From positions 310,001 through 374,000 of the forward strand of contig NZ_SRXY01000004.1 of NCBI RefSeq assembly GCF_004804335.1: a DNA stretch of 64,000 nucleotides. The letters are read 5' to 3'. The DNA comes from Pacificoceanicola onchidii (lineage in GTDB: Bacteria; Pseudomonadota; Alphaproteobacteria; Rhodobacterales; Rhodobacteraceae). The first letter of the stretch is position 1. The number at the start of each line of letters is the position of its first letter. Below, piece by piece: positions 26,183-35,264 of the stretch. The notes under the pieces were generated by a model. The model saw nothing but the letters and a program-made list of their open reading frames with translations. It was not told where the DNA came from and made no database searches. The position numbers were made by a program, and so were the translations under genes.

Positions 26183-26851
26183 TCAGGCGTTTGGCAGGAT
26201 CACGATCTCGACCCGGCGGTTCTGTGCCTTGCCTTCCGGGGTCAGGTTGGAAGCGACCGGCTGGTCTTCGCCTCGGCCAATCACAGCGATCCGGCCACCG
26301 GAGACACCTTCCGAGATCAGCACGTTGGCAACGGACTGCGCCCGGCGCTGAGACAGGTTCTGGTTATAGGCGGCGTCGCCGTCGCTGTCGGTGTGGCCGA
26401 TGACCTGCACCGTGGTGTTCGGATAGGCCAGAAGGCTCGCGCCAACGTCGCGCAGATCGGCGACCAGTGTCGGACGCAGATCAGCGCTGTCCGTCGCAAA
26501 GAGGATGTCCTGCGGCATGGTCACGATCAGGCGGTCGCCGGTGTTACGGATATCGACATTGTTACCCAACTGCTGACGCAGTTCGGCTTCCTGCTTGTCG
26601 AGCTGGTTGCCAATGGCGGCCCCGGCGGCGGCCCCGACAAGCGCGCCAGCGACGGTGGCGCGGTTGCGCTCACCTTTGTCACTGCCACCTGCAAGACGGC
26701 CGGTGATGGCGCCAAGGCCCGCGCCGATCAGCGCACCTTGCTTGGCCTGACGGTTAGGATCGTTCTCATCGAAAAGCGGGCCGGTGGTGCAGGCGCTCAG
26801 GCCAAACGATACCACAACGGCAAGAAGAATCGGGGTGTTTGCCCGGATCAT
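26183..26851 (-). CDS. OmpA-family outer-membrane lipoprotein
   Basis: 222 residues. The lipobox LSAC gives a lipidated Cys at about residue 21. A glycine-zipper stretch (GALIGAGLGAITGRLAGG ... AGALVGAAAGAAIGN, about 40-85) follows, then an OmpA-like peptidoglycan-binding domain (about 105-222) with FATDSADL, VIGHTDSDG and QRRAQSVANVL. This is the YiaD-like arrangement. It should tie the outer membrane to peptidoglycan. GGAGG stands directly before the ATG. Confidence 0.9.
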   Translation of the reverse strand: MIRANTPILLAVVVSFGLSACTTGPLFDENDPNRQAKQGALIGAGLGAITGRLAGGSDKGERNRATVAGALVGAAAGAAIGNQLDKQEAELRQQLGNNVDIRNTGDRLIVTMPQDILFATDSADLRPTLVADLRDVGASLLAYPNTTVQVIGHTDSDGDAAYNQNLSQRRAQSVANVLISEGVSGGRIAVIGRGEDQPVASNLTPEGKAQNRRVEIVILPNA

Positions 26852-26972
26852 GGAGGAGCCTCATATGTTATTTGCCCCGCATTATTGGGGGTCATGCTGC
26901 TTGATATACAATAACATCGGGCCGGGACGCACTTTTGTCACGGGGAAATCGGCAAAGCTCCGCGCATTGGGG

Positions 26973-27815
26973 TCAAACTTCGTCGCGAGCCGCCTCCCAG
27001 GCGAGGATCGCGCGCTTGACGGGAATGCCCCAGTGATAGCCCCCCAAACCGCCAGACTTGCGCAACGCACGGTGGCAGGGGATCAGGTAACTTATGGGGT
27101 TGCGCCCCACGGCTGTGCCAACGGCCCGAACCGCCTTGGGGTGTTCGATGGATTGCGCAATTTCCGAATAGGTCGTCACGTGGCCAGACGGCACGCGCAA
27201 AAGCGCTTCCCAAACCTTGATCTGAAACGGCGCGCCGATGAGGAATAGCGGCAAAGGCCCGTCCTGTTTGACCCCGAAGGCACGCAGCACCCACGGACGC
27301 AGACGCATGACATCTTCGGTGTAGCGCGCCTTGGGCCAGCGGCCGACAAGGTCTTCCATCGCCTCTTCCGCCGTGCACTCCCCGGCAAAGCCGATGCCAC
27401 AAATCCCCTTCTCTGTGCCCATGACCAATGCCGGTCCAAAGGGGCTTTCAAACCATCCCCAGAATATCTCGAGGCCTTCACCACCGCGGGCGTAATCCCC
27501 GGGACTCATGGCCTCCCAGCGCAGAAACAGATCGTGCAAGCGGCCGCCTCCGGAGAGCCCGGCTTCATGGGCTGCATCCAGCGTGGTGAACTTCTGCTGA
27601 AGCAGGCGCTTCGCGTGGCTGAGCGTCAGGTATTGCTGATACCGTTTCGGCGACACACCGGCCCATTTGCTGAACAAGCGCTGAAAATGCGCCGGGCTCA
27701 TGCCGATCTCCGCCGCAAGATCATCAAGCGACGCCTGTGGGCCAAGCGAATCCACTGCGTCAATCGCGCGACGCATCACCTGATAGTGGTAAGACGGGGC
27801 GTCATCTTTGGGCAT
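26973..27815 (-). CDS. AraC-type regulator fused to O6-methylguanine-DNA methyltransferase (Ada-like)
   Basis: 280 residues. An AraC-type double helix-turn-helix (about 12-110) is joined to a methylguanine-DNA methyltransferase domain with the acceptor-Cys motif NPISYLIPCHRALRKSG. It lacks the N-terminal zinc domain of E. coli Ada that repairs methyl phosphotriesters and triggers activation, so it either regulates differently or is mainly a repair enzyme. AAAGGAG precedes the ATG. The window also has alkB at 5094, a separate alkylation-repair gene. Confidence 0.9.
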   Translation of the reverse strand: MPKDDAPSYHYQVMRRAIDAVDSLGPQASLDDLAAEIGMSPAHFQRLFSKWAGVSPKRYQQYLTLSHAKRLLQQKFTTLDAAHEAGLSGGGRLHDLFLRWEAMSPGDYARGGEGLEIFWGWFESPFGPALVMGTEKGICGIGFAGECTAEEAMEDLVGRWPKARYTEDVMRLRPWVLRAFGVKQDGPLPLFLIGAPFQIKVWEALLRVPSGHVTTYSEIAQSIEHPKAVRAVGTAVGRNPISYLIPCHRALRKSGGLGGYHWGIPVKRAILAWEAARDEV

Positions 27816-27881
27816 GGCTCTCTCCTTTGAAAGCCAATCTACCGGAATATGCCGCCCCTGCGACCCGCTTCTTGCGCTTTG

Positions 27882-28577
27882 TCAGCCGCGTTTCCGCCGC
27901 CGCACAACAACAAGCCCGGCCAATCCTGCGAGAAGCAATGGCAGCCCGGCCGGAAGCGGCACTTCGGCGGTGGTGTAGTAGAAGTTGCGATAGAAGCTGG
28001 TCCGCGAGTTTCCGTCTTCGCTCGGTCCGGTATTGGGATCGAAATAGTTGAACCACGGCACATAACCCGCACCACCCGCATCATAGGTTCCACTGGCCGT
28101 TACGGCGAACGTCACGACAAACGGGACTGTGCCATCCACCTCACTGACGGCGAAGATGTTCGGGCTGAGAATCCCGACCGTCGTCGGATCAATCCAATTG
28201 GAGCCGCCGCTGACAATGGTCGCCACCGCGCGGGTAAATACATCGCCAGCGTCAATGGATGTCATGCCCTCGTAAACGATTGTCGCGCCCGACATGGACG
28301 CGAGGCTCATCGCTTCGCCCAGTTCATCGATTGCGCCGTCCATCGCGAGTTCGAGATCTTCGAACCCCCACCACAGCTGATCCCATTCTGATGGGTCAAA
28401 GCCGGAGTATGTCCAAGTGGCGGTTCCGGTGTTTGGTCCAGAGCTGCTGAACGGGTTGTCAGAACCCGAGAAACTGGTTCCACCCGGTGCCGGGTAGCCC
28501 GCCAACGTCGCGGCTTGCGCCGCAGACCCGATCGTCAGCGCGCAAACAGTGGCAATGGTTGCTGCAATACCTCTCAT
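27882..28577 (-). CDS. Secreted VPLPA-CTERM sorting-domain protein
   Basis: 231 residues. A signal peptide (1-22, ending AQA) and a C-terminal tripartite signal, VPLPAGLPLLLAGLAGLVVV followed by RRRKRG, identify a VPLPA-CTERM protein, a PEP-CTERM-like substrate of an exosortase. The middle is Gly/Ser/Thr/Asp-rich and low in Cys and shows no domain that I recognise. Such proteins are exported and processed at the cell surface, often with polysaccharide. I start at the ATG at 28577 with AAAGGGGGA upstream. No exosortase gene is in the window. Confidence 0.88.
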   Translation of the reverse strand: MRGIAATIATVCALTIGSAAQAATLAGYPAPGGTSFSGSDNPFSSSGPNTGTATWTYSGFDPSEWDQLWWGFEDLELAMDGAIDELGEAMSLASMSGATIVYEGMTSIDAGDVFTRAVATIVSGGSNWIDPTTVGILSPNIFAVSEVDGTVPFVVTFAVTASGTYDAGGAGYVPWFNYFDPNTGPSEDGNSRTSFYRNFYYTTAEVPLPAGLPLLLAGLAGLVVVRRRKRG

Positions 28578-28757
28578 GCAAGAGTCCCCCTTTAACAAAT
28601 TTTTGAATGCACCCAGCTTAACATAAAACCTTGGACAATTGCCTTTGGGCCTTGCTCCATTTTGTGTCAGAAAATTTCACCTACCTGAATCTATTGAAAA
28701 ATTTACCGAATCCAGGTCAGGCTTGCCCCTCTTTCGATTGCGCGTCATACCCCTTTC

Positions 28758-29402
28758 ATGGCCAAACAGCTCGATTATCATACCATCCGCGAGATTTTCA
28801 CCCGGTTTCGGGAATCCGAACCCGAGCCCAAGGGCGAGTTGAATCACGTCAATGTCTACACTCTCCTCGTGGCGGTTGCCCTGTCCGCGCAGGCAACGGA
28901 TGCCGGGGTCAATCGGGCGACGGAGAAGCTGTTTCAGATCGCGGATACGCCAGAAAAAATGCTCGCCCTTGGCGAAGAAGGCGTGATTGAACACATCAAG
29001 ACCATCGGTCTGTTTCGCAACAAGGCCAAGAACGTCATCAAGCTGTCCCGGATTCTCGTCGAGCAATACGGTTCCGAAGTCCCCTGTTCCCGTGCCGCGC
29101 TGGAATCGCTTCCCGGTGTTGGGCGGAAGACGGCGAACGTGGTGCTGAACATGTGGTGGCACTACCCGGCCCAGGCCGTCGACACGCATATTTTCCGCGT
29201 CGGGAACCGCAGCGGCATCTGCCCTGGCAAGGACGTGGTCGCGGTTGAGCGCGCAATCGAGGACCACATCCCCGTCGATTTCCAGCAGCATGCACACCAC
29301 TGGCTGATCCTGCATGGACGGTATATCTGCGTCGCCAGAAAACCGAAATGCAAGGCATGTCTGATCAAGGACCTCTGCCAGTTCGAGGAAAAAACCGAAT
29401 GA
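28758..29402 (+). CDS. nth: Endonuclease III
   Basis: 214 residues; a bifunctional DNA glycosylase/AP lyase for oxidised pyrimidines. The helix-hairpin-helix LPGVGRKTANVVL is followed by the catalytic Asp (VDTHIFRV) and the 4Fe-4S cluster C-x6-C-x2-C-x5-C at the C-terminus (CVARKPKCKACLIKDLC). Full length for the family. The stop overlaps the ATG of the PfkB gene (ATGA). Confidence 0.97.
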   Translation: MAKQLDYHTIREIFTRFRESEPEPKGELNHVNVYTLLVAVALSAQATDAGVNRATEKLFQIADTPEKMLALGEEGVIEHIKTIGLFRNKAKNVIKLSRILVEQYGSEVPCSRAALESLPGVGRKTANVVLNMWWHYPAQAVDTHIFRVGNRSGICPGKDVVAVERAIEDHIPVDFQQHAHHWLILHGRYICVARKPKCKACLIKDLCQFEEKTE

Positions 29403-30391
29403 GCAAGAAGTATAAGGTCATTGGCATCGGCAACGCCGTTGTCGACGTCATCAGCCGCGCCGAGGACACGTTCCTTGACCTGATGGGGATCGAAAAGGGC
29501 ATCATGCAACTGGTCGAACAGGAACGCGGCCAGACGCTCTATGCCGCGATGGAAGACAGGGTTCAAACGCCGGGCGGCTCAGTGGCCAACACGATCGCAG
29601 GGATTGGCACCTTGGGCCTGTCCACTGCCTTTATCGGGCGCGTGCATGACGATGCGCTTGGCCGTTTTTATGCGGACGCCATGACCAAGGAAGGCATTGA
29701 TTTTGTAAATGCCCCGGTGCCGGGCGGCGAGTTGCCCACGTCCCGCAGCATGATCTTTGTCTCGCCCGATGGCGAGCGCTCGATGAACACCTATCTCGGG
29801 ATTTCATCTGAGCTTGGCCCCGATGACGTAAGCGAAGAGGTGACCGGGGAGGCGGAGATTGTCTTTCTCGAAGGCTATCTCTTTGACAAACCCAAAGGCA
29901 AAGAGGCGTTTCTCAGGGCGGCGCGGACCTGCCGCGCGGCAGGCGGCAAGGCGGGCATAGCCATTTCCGATCCGTTCTGCGTCGAGCGCCACCGCGACGA
30001 TTTCCTGACGCTGATCGAAAACGAGATGGATTTTGTCATCGGCAACGAGGCCGAGATCCGCTCGCTGTATCAAAACGACGATCTCGATGCGGATCTCAAG
30101 GCCGTCTCCGCGATCTGCCCTCTGGTGGTCTGCACCCGATCCGGCGACGGCGTCACCATCATCCGCGATGGCGTTCAGACGAACATCCCTGTTGAGAAGG
30201 TTATCCCGGTTGATGCCACCGGCGCAGGGGATCAATTTGCCGCCGGCTTCCTGTTTGGGCTTGCGTCGGGCGTGAACATGGAAACGGCAGGGCGCATGGG
30301 ATGCACCGCTGCCGCAGAGGTTATCAGCCACATCGGCCCGCGCCCGGAAGCCAACATGCAGGCGCTCTTCCGGCAGAAAGGCCTGATCTAG
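29399..30391 (+). CDS. PfkB-family sugar/nucleoside kinase (adenosine kinase-like)
   Basis: 330 residues. PfkB signature 2, DATGAGDQFAAGFLFGL with the catalytic Asp, is near residue 280, and the N-terminal GIGNAVVDVISR and GGSVANTIAGIGTLG segments match the ribokinase fold. Alphaproteobacterial homologues following nth are usually annotated as adenosine kinase; the sequence alone does not fix the substrate. It starts by ATGA overlap with nth. A hairpin lies 22 bases after the stop. Confidence 0.9.
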   Translation: MSKKYKVIGIGNAVVDVISRAEDTFLDLMGIEKGIMQLVEQERGQTLYAAMEDRVQTPGGSVANTIAGIGTLGLSTAFIGRVHDDALGRFYADAMTKEGIDFVNAPVPGGELPTSRSMIFVSPDGERSMNTYLGISSELGPDDVSEEVTGEAEIVFLEGYLFDKPKGKEAFLRAARTCRAAGGKAGIAISDPFCVERHRDDFLTLIENEMDFVIGNEAEIRSLYQNDDLDADLKAVSAICPLVVCTRSGDGVTIIRDGVQTNIPVEKVIPVDATGAGDQFAAGFLFGLASGVNMETAGRMGCTAAAEVISHIGPRPEANMQALFRQKGLI

Positions 30392-30412
30392 AACCACATT
30401 TACGATCTATTC

Positions 30413-30436
30413 ACGAATGCCCCCTTGGGCATTCGT
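30413..30436 (+). terminator. Perfect 10-bp hairpin after the PfkB kinase gene
   Basis: ACGAATGCCC-CCTT-GGGCATTCGT is a perfect 10-bp inverted repeat with a 4-base loop. It has no T tract, so it may be a Rho-assisted terminator or an operator-like palindrome for the following subtilase gene. Confidence 0.55.
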
Positions 30437-30484
30437 GTTATCCGGGAGTAGCTTGACCGAAAGGCTATTCTTCGGAGCATTTTT

Positions 30485-31660
30485 ATGTCGGCGTTCATTG
30501 TTCTACGCGACCGTAGTGCCAATTGGCGTCGGTCGAAAATTCCGATCAAACGCGCAATCGAGCCGGCTCGCCGCGAAGAGCCGGGTGATCCGGAACTGTT
30601 GATCTGGACCCTCACACCCAAAGACATTTCCGAGGTTGAGAAAGACCCCAGCATCCTGCGTGTGACACCGGTCATGCCCACCCGCCTGCTTGCGCCGGAA
30701 CCGATGGACGACGTGCGCACCGGCGATCTTGAACCGGGTTGGGGAACGGTTGCTGTTGGAAGCGCTCAGTCGGGTTTCTCCGGAAGTTTGGCCAAGGTCG
30801 CTTTGCTCGACACAGGAATAGACGCCCGTCATCCCTGCTTCAAAGGCGTAAAACTGACGCTGCGCGATTTTGTTGGCACGGGGATTGCAGACGAAAACGG
30901 TCATGGCACACATACCGCTGGCACCGTGGTTGGCCGGGACGTAGAGGGGGTTCGGATCGGCGTGGCGCGCGGCGCATCCGCGCTGATTGCTGCCAAAACC
31001 TTGACCGACACCGGTGCTGGCCGGTCGGACGAATTCTTCAAAGGTTTGCTCTGGGCCTGCAGCGAGCAAGCGGACGTGATCGGGTTCTCTCTCGCCTTCG
31101 ACATGCGCGCGCATGAAGAACAACTGATCGCAGAAGGGTTTCCCCAAACCCTGGCGCAGCATGCAGCGGTTCATGCTTACAGGGGCAATCTGCGGGTGTT
31201 TGAAACCATCCTCAGCATGATGGACTGCAAAACCCGCCCGCTGATCCTCGGCGCGGTTGGAAACGACAGCCTGCGCACCATCTCGCCTGATTTCATCACC
31301 GGCCCGGCGTCCCCCGCAGCGGCGCGGGGCGTGTTGTCGGTCGGGGCCGTTGGCCCCGGCGATGCGGGCCTTGTTCCTACGCCTTTCAGCAACGCTGGCC
31401 CGGTTTTTGCCGCGCCGGGCGTTGGCATTGTCTCAGCAAGCCCCGGCGGCGAACTGCGCAGTCTGAATGGCAGCTCCATGGCCATGGCGCATGCCATGGG
31501 CGTCGCCGCGCTTTGGGCCGAAGCCCTGCGCGCAGAAAACAAACCGGTGAATGCCGAAAGCTTGGCAACCGCTATGATCGGATCGGCAGATAAAGCCGGA
31601 CTTGATCCAAACGTCAGTGTGTTCGATTGTGGCCGGGGGCTCGTTCAGGCACCCGTTTGA
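30485..31660 (+). CDS. Subtilisin-like serine protease without signal peptide
   Basis: 391 residues with an S8 catalytic triad: Asp in VALLDTGIDARHP, His in ENGHGTHTAGTV and Ser in LNGSSMAMAHAMGVAAL. The Ser motif is NGSSMA instead of the usual GTSMA-x-P, with Ala replacing the normally conserved Pro. There is no signal peptide; the N-terminus (MSAFIVLRDRSANWRRSKIP) is hydrophilic and an I9-like propeptide (about 20-80) may be present. It may act in the cytoplasm or use another export route. The ATG at 30485 is plausible; no strong ribosome-binding site is seen. Confidence 0.85.
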   Translation: MSAFIVLRDRSANWRRSKIPIKRAIEPARREEPGDPELLIWTLTPKDISEVEKDPSILRVTPVMPTRLLAPEPMDDVRTGDLEPGWGTVAVGSAQSGFSGSLAKVALLDTGIDARHPCFKGVKLTLRDFVGTGIADENGHGTHTAGTVVGRDVEGVRIGVARGASALIAAKTLTDTGAGRSDEFFKGLLWACSEQADVIGFSLAFDMRAHEEQLIAEGFPQTLAQHAAVHAYRGNLRVFETILSMMDCKTRPLILGAVGNDSLRTISPDFITGPASPAAARGVLSVGAVGPGDAGLVPTPFSNAGPVFAAPGVGIVSASPGGELRSLNGSSMAMAHAMGVAALWAEALRAENKPVNAESLATAMIGSADKAGLDPNVSVFDCGRGLVQAPV

Positions 31661-31663
31661 GGT

Positions 31664-34471
31664 CTAGTGCGCCTCGGCCCAGTTTGCCCCCTGACCAGCA
31701 TCCACAATCAGCGGCACGTCCAGCTTGACCACGGGCTCTGCCGCGCCTTGCATGATCTCGCGCGCGACGCCGATCAGATCATCGGTCGCGTCTTCTTCGA
31801 CCTCGAAAATCAGTTCGTCGTGGACCTGCAACAGCATCTTGGCGGGCAGTTTTTCGATCGCCGCAGGCATACGCACCATTGCGCGCCGGATGATGTCAGC
31901 GGCGGTGCCCTGGATCGGGGCGTTGATCGCGGCGCGCTTGGCAAACCCGGCGCGAGGCCCTTTCGCGCCGATTTCCGGCGTGTGGATCACCCGGCCAAAC
32001 AGCGTTTCGACCCGCTTGTTCTCTGTTGCGAAGGCGACGGTTTCGTCCATGTACCGCTTGATACCCGGGAACCGTTCGAAATAGCGGTCGATAAAGCCCT
32101 GCGCCTCGGCACGCGGAATGCGCAAATTGCGGGCAAGCCCAAAGCCAGAGATGCCGTAGATCACGCCAAAGTTGATCGCCTTGGCCTGACGCCGGATGTC
32201 GGGCGTCATCTCTTCCATTGGCACGTTGAACATCTCGGACGCGGTCATGGCGTGAATGTCCTGCCCATCCCGGAACGCCGCCTTGAGCGCGTCAATATCC
32301 GCCATATGCGCCAGAATGCGCAGCTCGATCTGGGAGTAGTCGAGGCTGACCAGAACCTTGCCTTCTTCGGCGACAAAAGCCTCGCGGATGCGCCGCCCTT
32401 CCTCGCTTCTGACCGGAATGTTCTGCAGGTTCGGATCGTTCGACGCCAGACGTCCCGTGTTTGCCCCCGCAATGCTGTAAGAGGTATGCACCCGGCCTGT
32501 CTCGGCGTTGATGTGCTCTTGCAGCGCATCGGTGTAGGTCGACTTCAGCTTGGACAGCTGCCGCCAATCGAGCACCCGCGCGGGCAGGTCGTGCTCGGTG
32601 GCCAGGTCTTCGAGAATATCCGCGCCGGTTGCATAGGCTCCCGTCTTGCCCTTCTTGCCACCGGGCAGGCTCATCTTGTCAAAGAGGATCTCGCCAAGCT
32701 GCTTGGGGCTGCCCACGTTGAAGCTTTCCCCTGCAAGCTCATGAATTTCGGCCTCGAGCCCGGCCATCTTCTGGGCAAAGGCGTTGGACATGCGGGAAAG
32801 CACCTCACGGTCCACCTTCACACCCGCCATTTCCATCTGCTTGAGAACCGGCACCAGAGGTCGTTCAAGCCCTTCGTAAACCCGCGTCACCTTCGCCATA
32901 TGAAGCTGCGGTTTGAAGGTCAGCCAAAGGCGCAGAGTGATGTCCGCATCCTCCGCCGCGTATTTCACCGCATCGGCGATAGGCACGCGATCAAAGGTGA
33001 TCTGCTTTTTGCCGGTGCCGAGCAATTCCTTGATCGGGATCGGCGTATGCGACAGGTAGCGCTCCGCAAGCGTATCCATGCCATGGCCATGCAGCCCTGC
33101 ATTCATGGCGTAGCTCATCAGCATGGTATCATCGATCGGGGCGATCTCGACGCCATAGCGCGAAAAGATCTTGGCGTCGTATTTCATGTTCTGACCGATT
33201 TTCAGAACGGCCGGATCTTCCAACAGAGGTTTCAAAGCGTCCAAAGCCGCGTTCAGCCCAAGCTGCCCTTCGGCCAGCTCATCACCCCCGAAGAGATCAT
33301 CGGCGGCATTCGCGCGGTGCGTAAGCGGGATGTAGCACGCCTCACCCGGCACCACCGAAAGCGAGATGCCAACCAGATCACAGGCCATGTCATTCAGGCC
33401 GGTTGTCTCTGTATCAACGGCCACATAGCCGCGTTCCCGCGCCAGCGCGATCCAGCGCTCCAGCGCCGCCATATCTGACACACTCTCGTACTTCTCAGGG
33501 TCAATCGCGGGCCAGTCCGGTGCTTCCTCTGGCGGGTTGGCCCCTTCGGGTGTGGTATCGGGAATGACAGGGGCTTCGACGCCGAGCTTGTCGGAAATCC
33601 GCTTTGTCAGCGTGCGGAACTCCATCTTGGTCAGGAAGCCCATCAGATCATCCGGTACTGGCTCCCGCACTTCCAGATCATCCAGTGTGAAGGGCAGGTC
33701 CATGCCCTCATCAAGCTGTACGAGCTTCTTCGAAAGCTCGATCTGTTCGCGCTTTTCGATCAGGGTCTGCCGGCGTTTGGGCTGTTTGATCTCCTCGGCG
33801 CGATCCAAAAGCTCTTCGAGCGTGCCATATTCGTTGATCAACAAGGCCGCCGTCTTGATCCCGATGCCCGGCGCGCCCGGCACGTTGTCCACGGAGTCCC
33901 CCGCCAGGGCCTGCACATCGACCACACGCTCCGGCCCAACGCCGAATTTCTCTTCAACGCCCTCGCGATCAATGCGCTTGTTTTTCATCGGATCGAGCAT
34001 TTCGACCCCGCCGCCCACAAGCTGCATCAAGTCCTTGTCCGAGGACAGGATCGTCACCCGCCCGCCGGCCTCGCGCGCCTGCCGGGCCAGCGTCGCCATG
34101 ATGTCGTCAGCCTCGAAGCCATCGATCTCCTTGCAGGCGATGTTGAAAGCTTCGGTGGCTTCGCGGGTCAGCGGAATCTGCGGCCGCAGGTCTTCCGGCA
34201 TCGCCTCGCGGTTGGCCTTGTACTGATCGTATAGATCATTGCGGAAGGTGTGCGAGCCCTTGTCGAAAATCACCGCCACATGCGTTGGCGCATCGGGGCC
34301 GGTGTTCTCTTCGATATAGCGCTGGAGCATGTTGCAAAACCCGCTCACCGCCCCGATGGGCAGCCCGTCAGATTTGCGGGTCAGCGGCGGAAGCGCATGA
34401 AACGCCCGGAAGATATAGGCCGATCCATCGATCAGGTGCAGGTGGCACCCCTTGCCGAAATTCACACCCAT
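31664..34471 (-). CDS. polA: DNA polymerase I
   Basis: 935 residues with three domains: 5'-nuclease (about 1-300, LHLIDGSAYIFRAFHALPP start), 3'-5' proofreading exonuclease with intact motifs (AVDTETTGLND; YAAEDADITLRLW) and family A polymerase (SLDYSQIELRILAHM, RQAKAINFGVIYGISGFGL, LLQVHDELIFE). It fills gaps and removes RNA primers. I start at the ATG at 34471 with GGAGGTG upstream; an open frame runs 294 bases further but lacks a site. A secreted-protein gene starts 39 bases away in the other direction. Confidence 0.98.
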   Translation of the reverse strand: MGVNFGKGCHLHLIDGSAYIFRAFHALPPLTRKSDGLPIGAVSGFCNMLQRYIEENTGPDAPTHVAVIFDKGSHTFRNDLYDQYKANREAMPEDLRPQIPLTREATEAFNIACKEIDGFEADDIMATLARQAREAGGRVTILSSDKDLMQLVGGGVEMLDPMKNKRIDREGVEEKFGVGPERVVDVQALAGDSVDNVPGAPGIGIKTAALLINEYGTLEELLDRAEEIKQPKRRQTLIEKREQIELSKKLVQLDEGMDLPFTLDDLEVREPVPDDLMGFLTKMEFRTLTKRISDKLGVEAPVIPDTTPEGANPPEEAPDWPAIDPEKYESVSDMAALERWIALARERGYVAVDTETTGLNDMACDLVGISLSVVPGEACYIPLTHRANAADDLFGGDELAEGQLGLNAALDALKPLLEDPAVLKIGQNMKYDAKIFSRYGVEIAPIDDTMLMSYAMNAGLHGHGMDTLAERYLSHTPIPIKELLGTGKKQITFDRVPIADAVKYAAEDADITLRLWLTFKPQLHMAKVTRVYEGLERPLVPVLKQMEMAGVKVDREVLSRMSNAFAQKMAGLEAEIHELAGESFNVGSPKQLGEILFDKMSLPGGKKGKTGAYATGADILEDLATEHDLPARVLDWRQLSKLKSTYTDALQEHINAETGRVHTSYSIAGANTGRLASNDPNLQNIPVRSEEGRRIREAFVAEEGKVLVSLDYSQIELRILAHMADIDALKAAFRDGQDIHAMTASEMFNVPMEEMTPDIRRQAKAINFGVIYGISGFGLARNLRIPRAEAQGFIDRYFERFPGIKRYMDETVAFATENKRVETLFGRVIHTPEIGAKGPRAGFAKRAAINAPIQGTAADIIRRAMVRMPAAIEKLPAKMLLQVHDELIFEVEEDATDDLIGVAREIMQGAAEPVVKLDVPLIVDAGQGANWAEAH

Positions 34472-34510
34472 GATACACCTCCGGACATCCTGTTCAGAGG
34501 TCTGTTTGAC

Positions 34511-35008
34511 ATGTTCCGAACCCTGTTGCCAGTTCTCCTTTGCCTCGGGCTGCCCTGCTTTGCCGAAGGGTTCAAGTTGCCCGGTATCGGCACGGAGAAG
34601 CCTGCTGCGCCGATCTGCCAGAACATCCCCGGTGATCAGAACAACTGCGTCCGTGTCCTGGCCTGTATTGGGTCTGATGGCCTCTATTTCGACGGGGCTG
34701 CGCGTGGATGGGATCAGGGGATTGTTACCGGCGCCACAAGCGAAGGAATCCCCTGCGCGGGGCACTGGCGCTCCGGCGGATTTCTCGGGTCCGGCACGTC
34801 ACAGATGCGCTGTGAAGACGGGCTGGGCGTGGACGTGCTCTATTACACCCAGGATGGAGTGACAGGCACCGTCATAGGGCGCGGCACCGACAGCCTCGGA
34901 CGGGCTATTATCGTCTGGACCGGCGAAAACGTCTTGAAATACCTGACACCGGAAGGCCGACCAAATGCCGAGTTGCCTTGCGGCCCGACGCCAATCCCGG
35001 TCAGCTGA
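34511..35008 (+). CDS. Small secreted protein of unknown function
   Basis: 165 residues from the ATG at 34511 (AGAGG about 10 bases upstream). A signal peptide covers 1-18 (LLPVLLCLGLPCFA-EG). The mature part has five or six Cys residues (CQNIPGDQNNC, CIGSDG, PCAGHW, MRCEDG, LPCG), which suggests periplasmic disulfides. I recognise no family. It diverges from polA, so the two promoters overlap. Confidence 0.7.
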   Translation: MFRTLLPVLLCLGLPCFAEGFKLPGIGTEKPAAPICQNIPGDQNNCVRVLACIGSDGLYFDGAARGWDQGIVTGATSEGIPCAGHWRSGGFLGSGTSQMRCEDGLGVDVLYYTQDGVTGTVIGRGTDSLGRAIIVWTGENVLKYLTPEGRPNAELPCGPTPIPVS

Positions 35009-35011
35009 CGA

Positions 35012-35191
35012 TCAGGCTTCTTCAGCGAAATCCGCATGGACGTATTTCGCATCGCAATACGGGCATTCCACGTAGCCCACCGCCTCAGGGATCTGGAGCC
35101 AAACACGCGGATGGCCAAGCCCACCTTCGCCTCCATCGCAGGCGACGCGATAGCTGTTGACGATCTTGGTTTCCGGCGCTTCGATGGTCAT
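35012..35191 (-). CDS. CHCC zinc-finger domain protein (NDUFS6-like, COG4391)
   Basis: A 59-residue protein, too short for many gene callers. It reads [11 protein letters not shown] at the start, and the zinc ligands are Cys18 (VACDGG), His27 (GLGHPRVW) and Cys43-x-x-Cys46 ([10 protein letters not shown]). This is the zf-CHCC family, homologous to the NDUFS6 / 13-kDa accessory subunit of respiratory complex I and usual in alphaproteobacteria. It ends by converging with the secreted-protein gene (3-base gap). Confidence 0.88.
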   Translation of the reverse strand: MTIEAPETKIVNSYRVACDGGEGGLGHPRVWLQIPEAVGYVECPYCDAKYVHADFAEEA

Positions 35192-35264
35192 AGAGCTTTC
35201 CCTCAGGATGGCTTTGCACTAGGTCCGTTATGCGACAAGTCGCCCCACGGAGCAAGATGCCGCC

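Noticed and set aside
31667-33478. 603-residue plus-strand reading frame opposite polA
   Set aside because: Antisense shadow of polA with unlikely composition (rich in His, Arg, Leu) and no motif.
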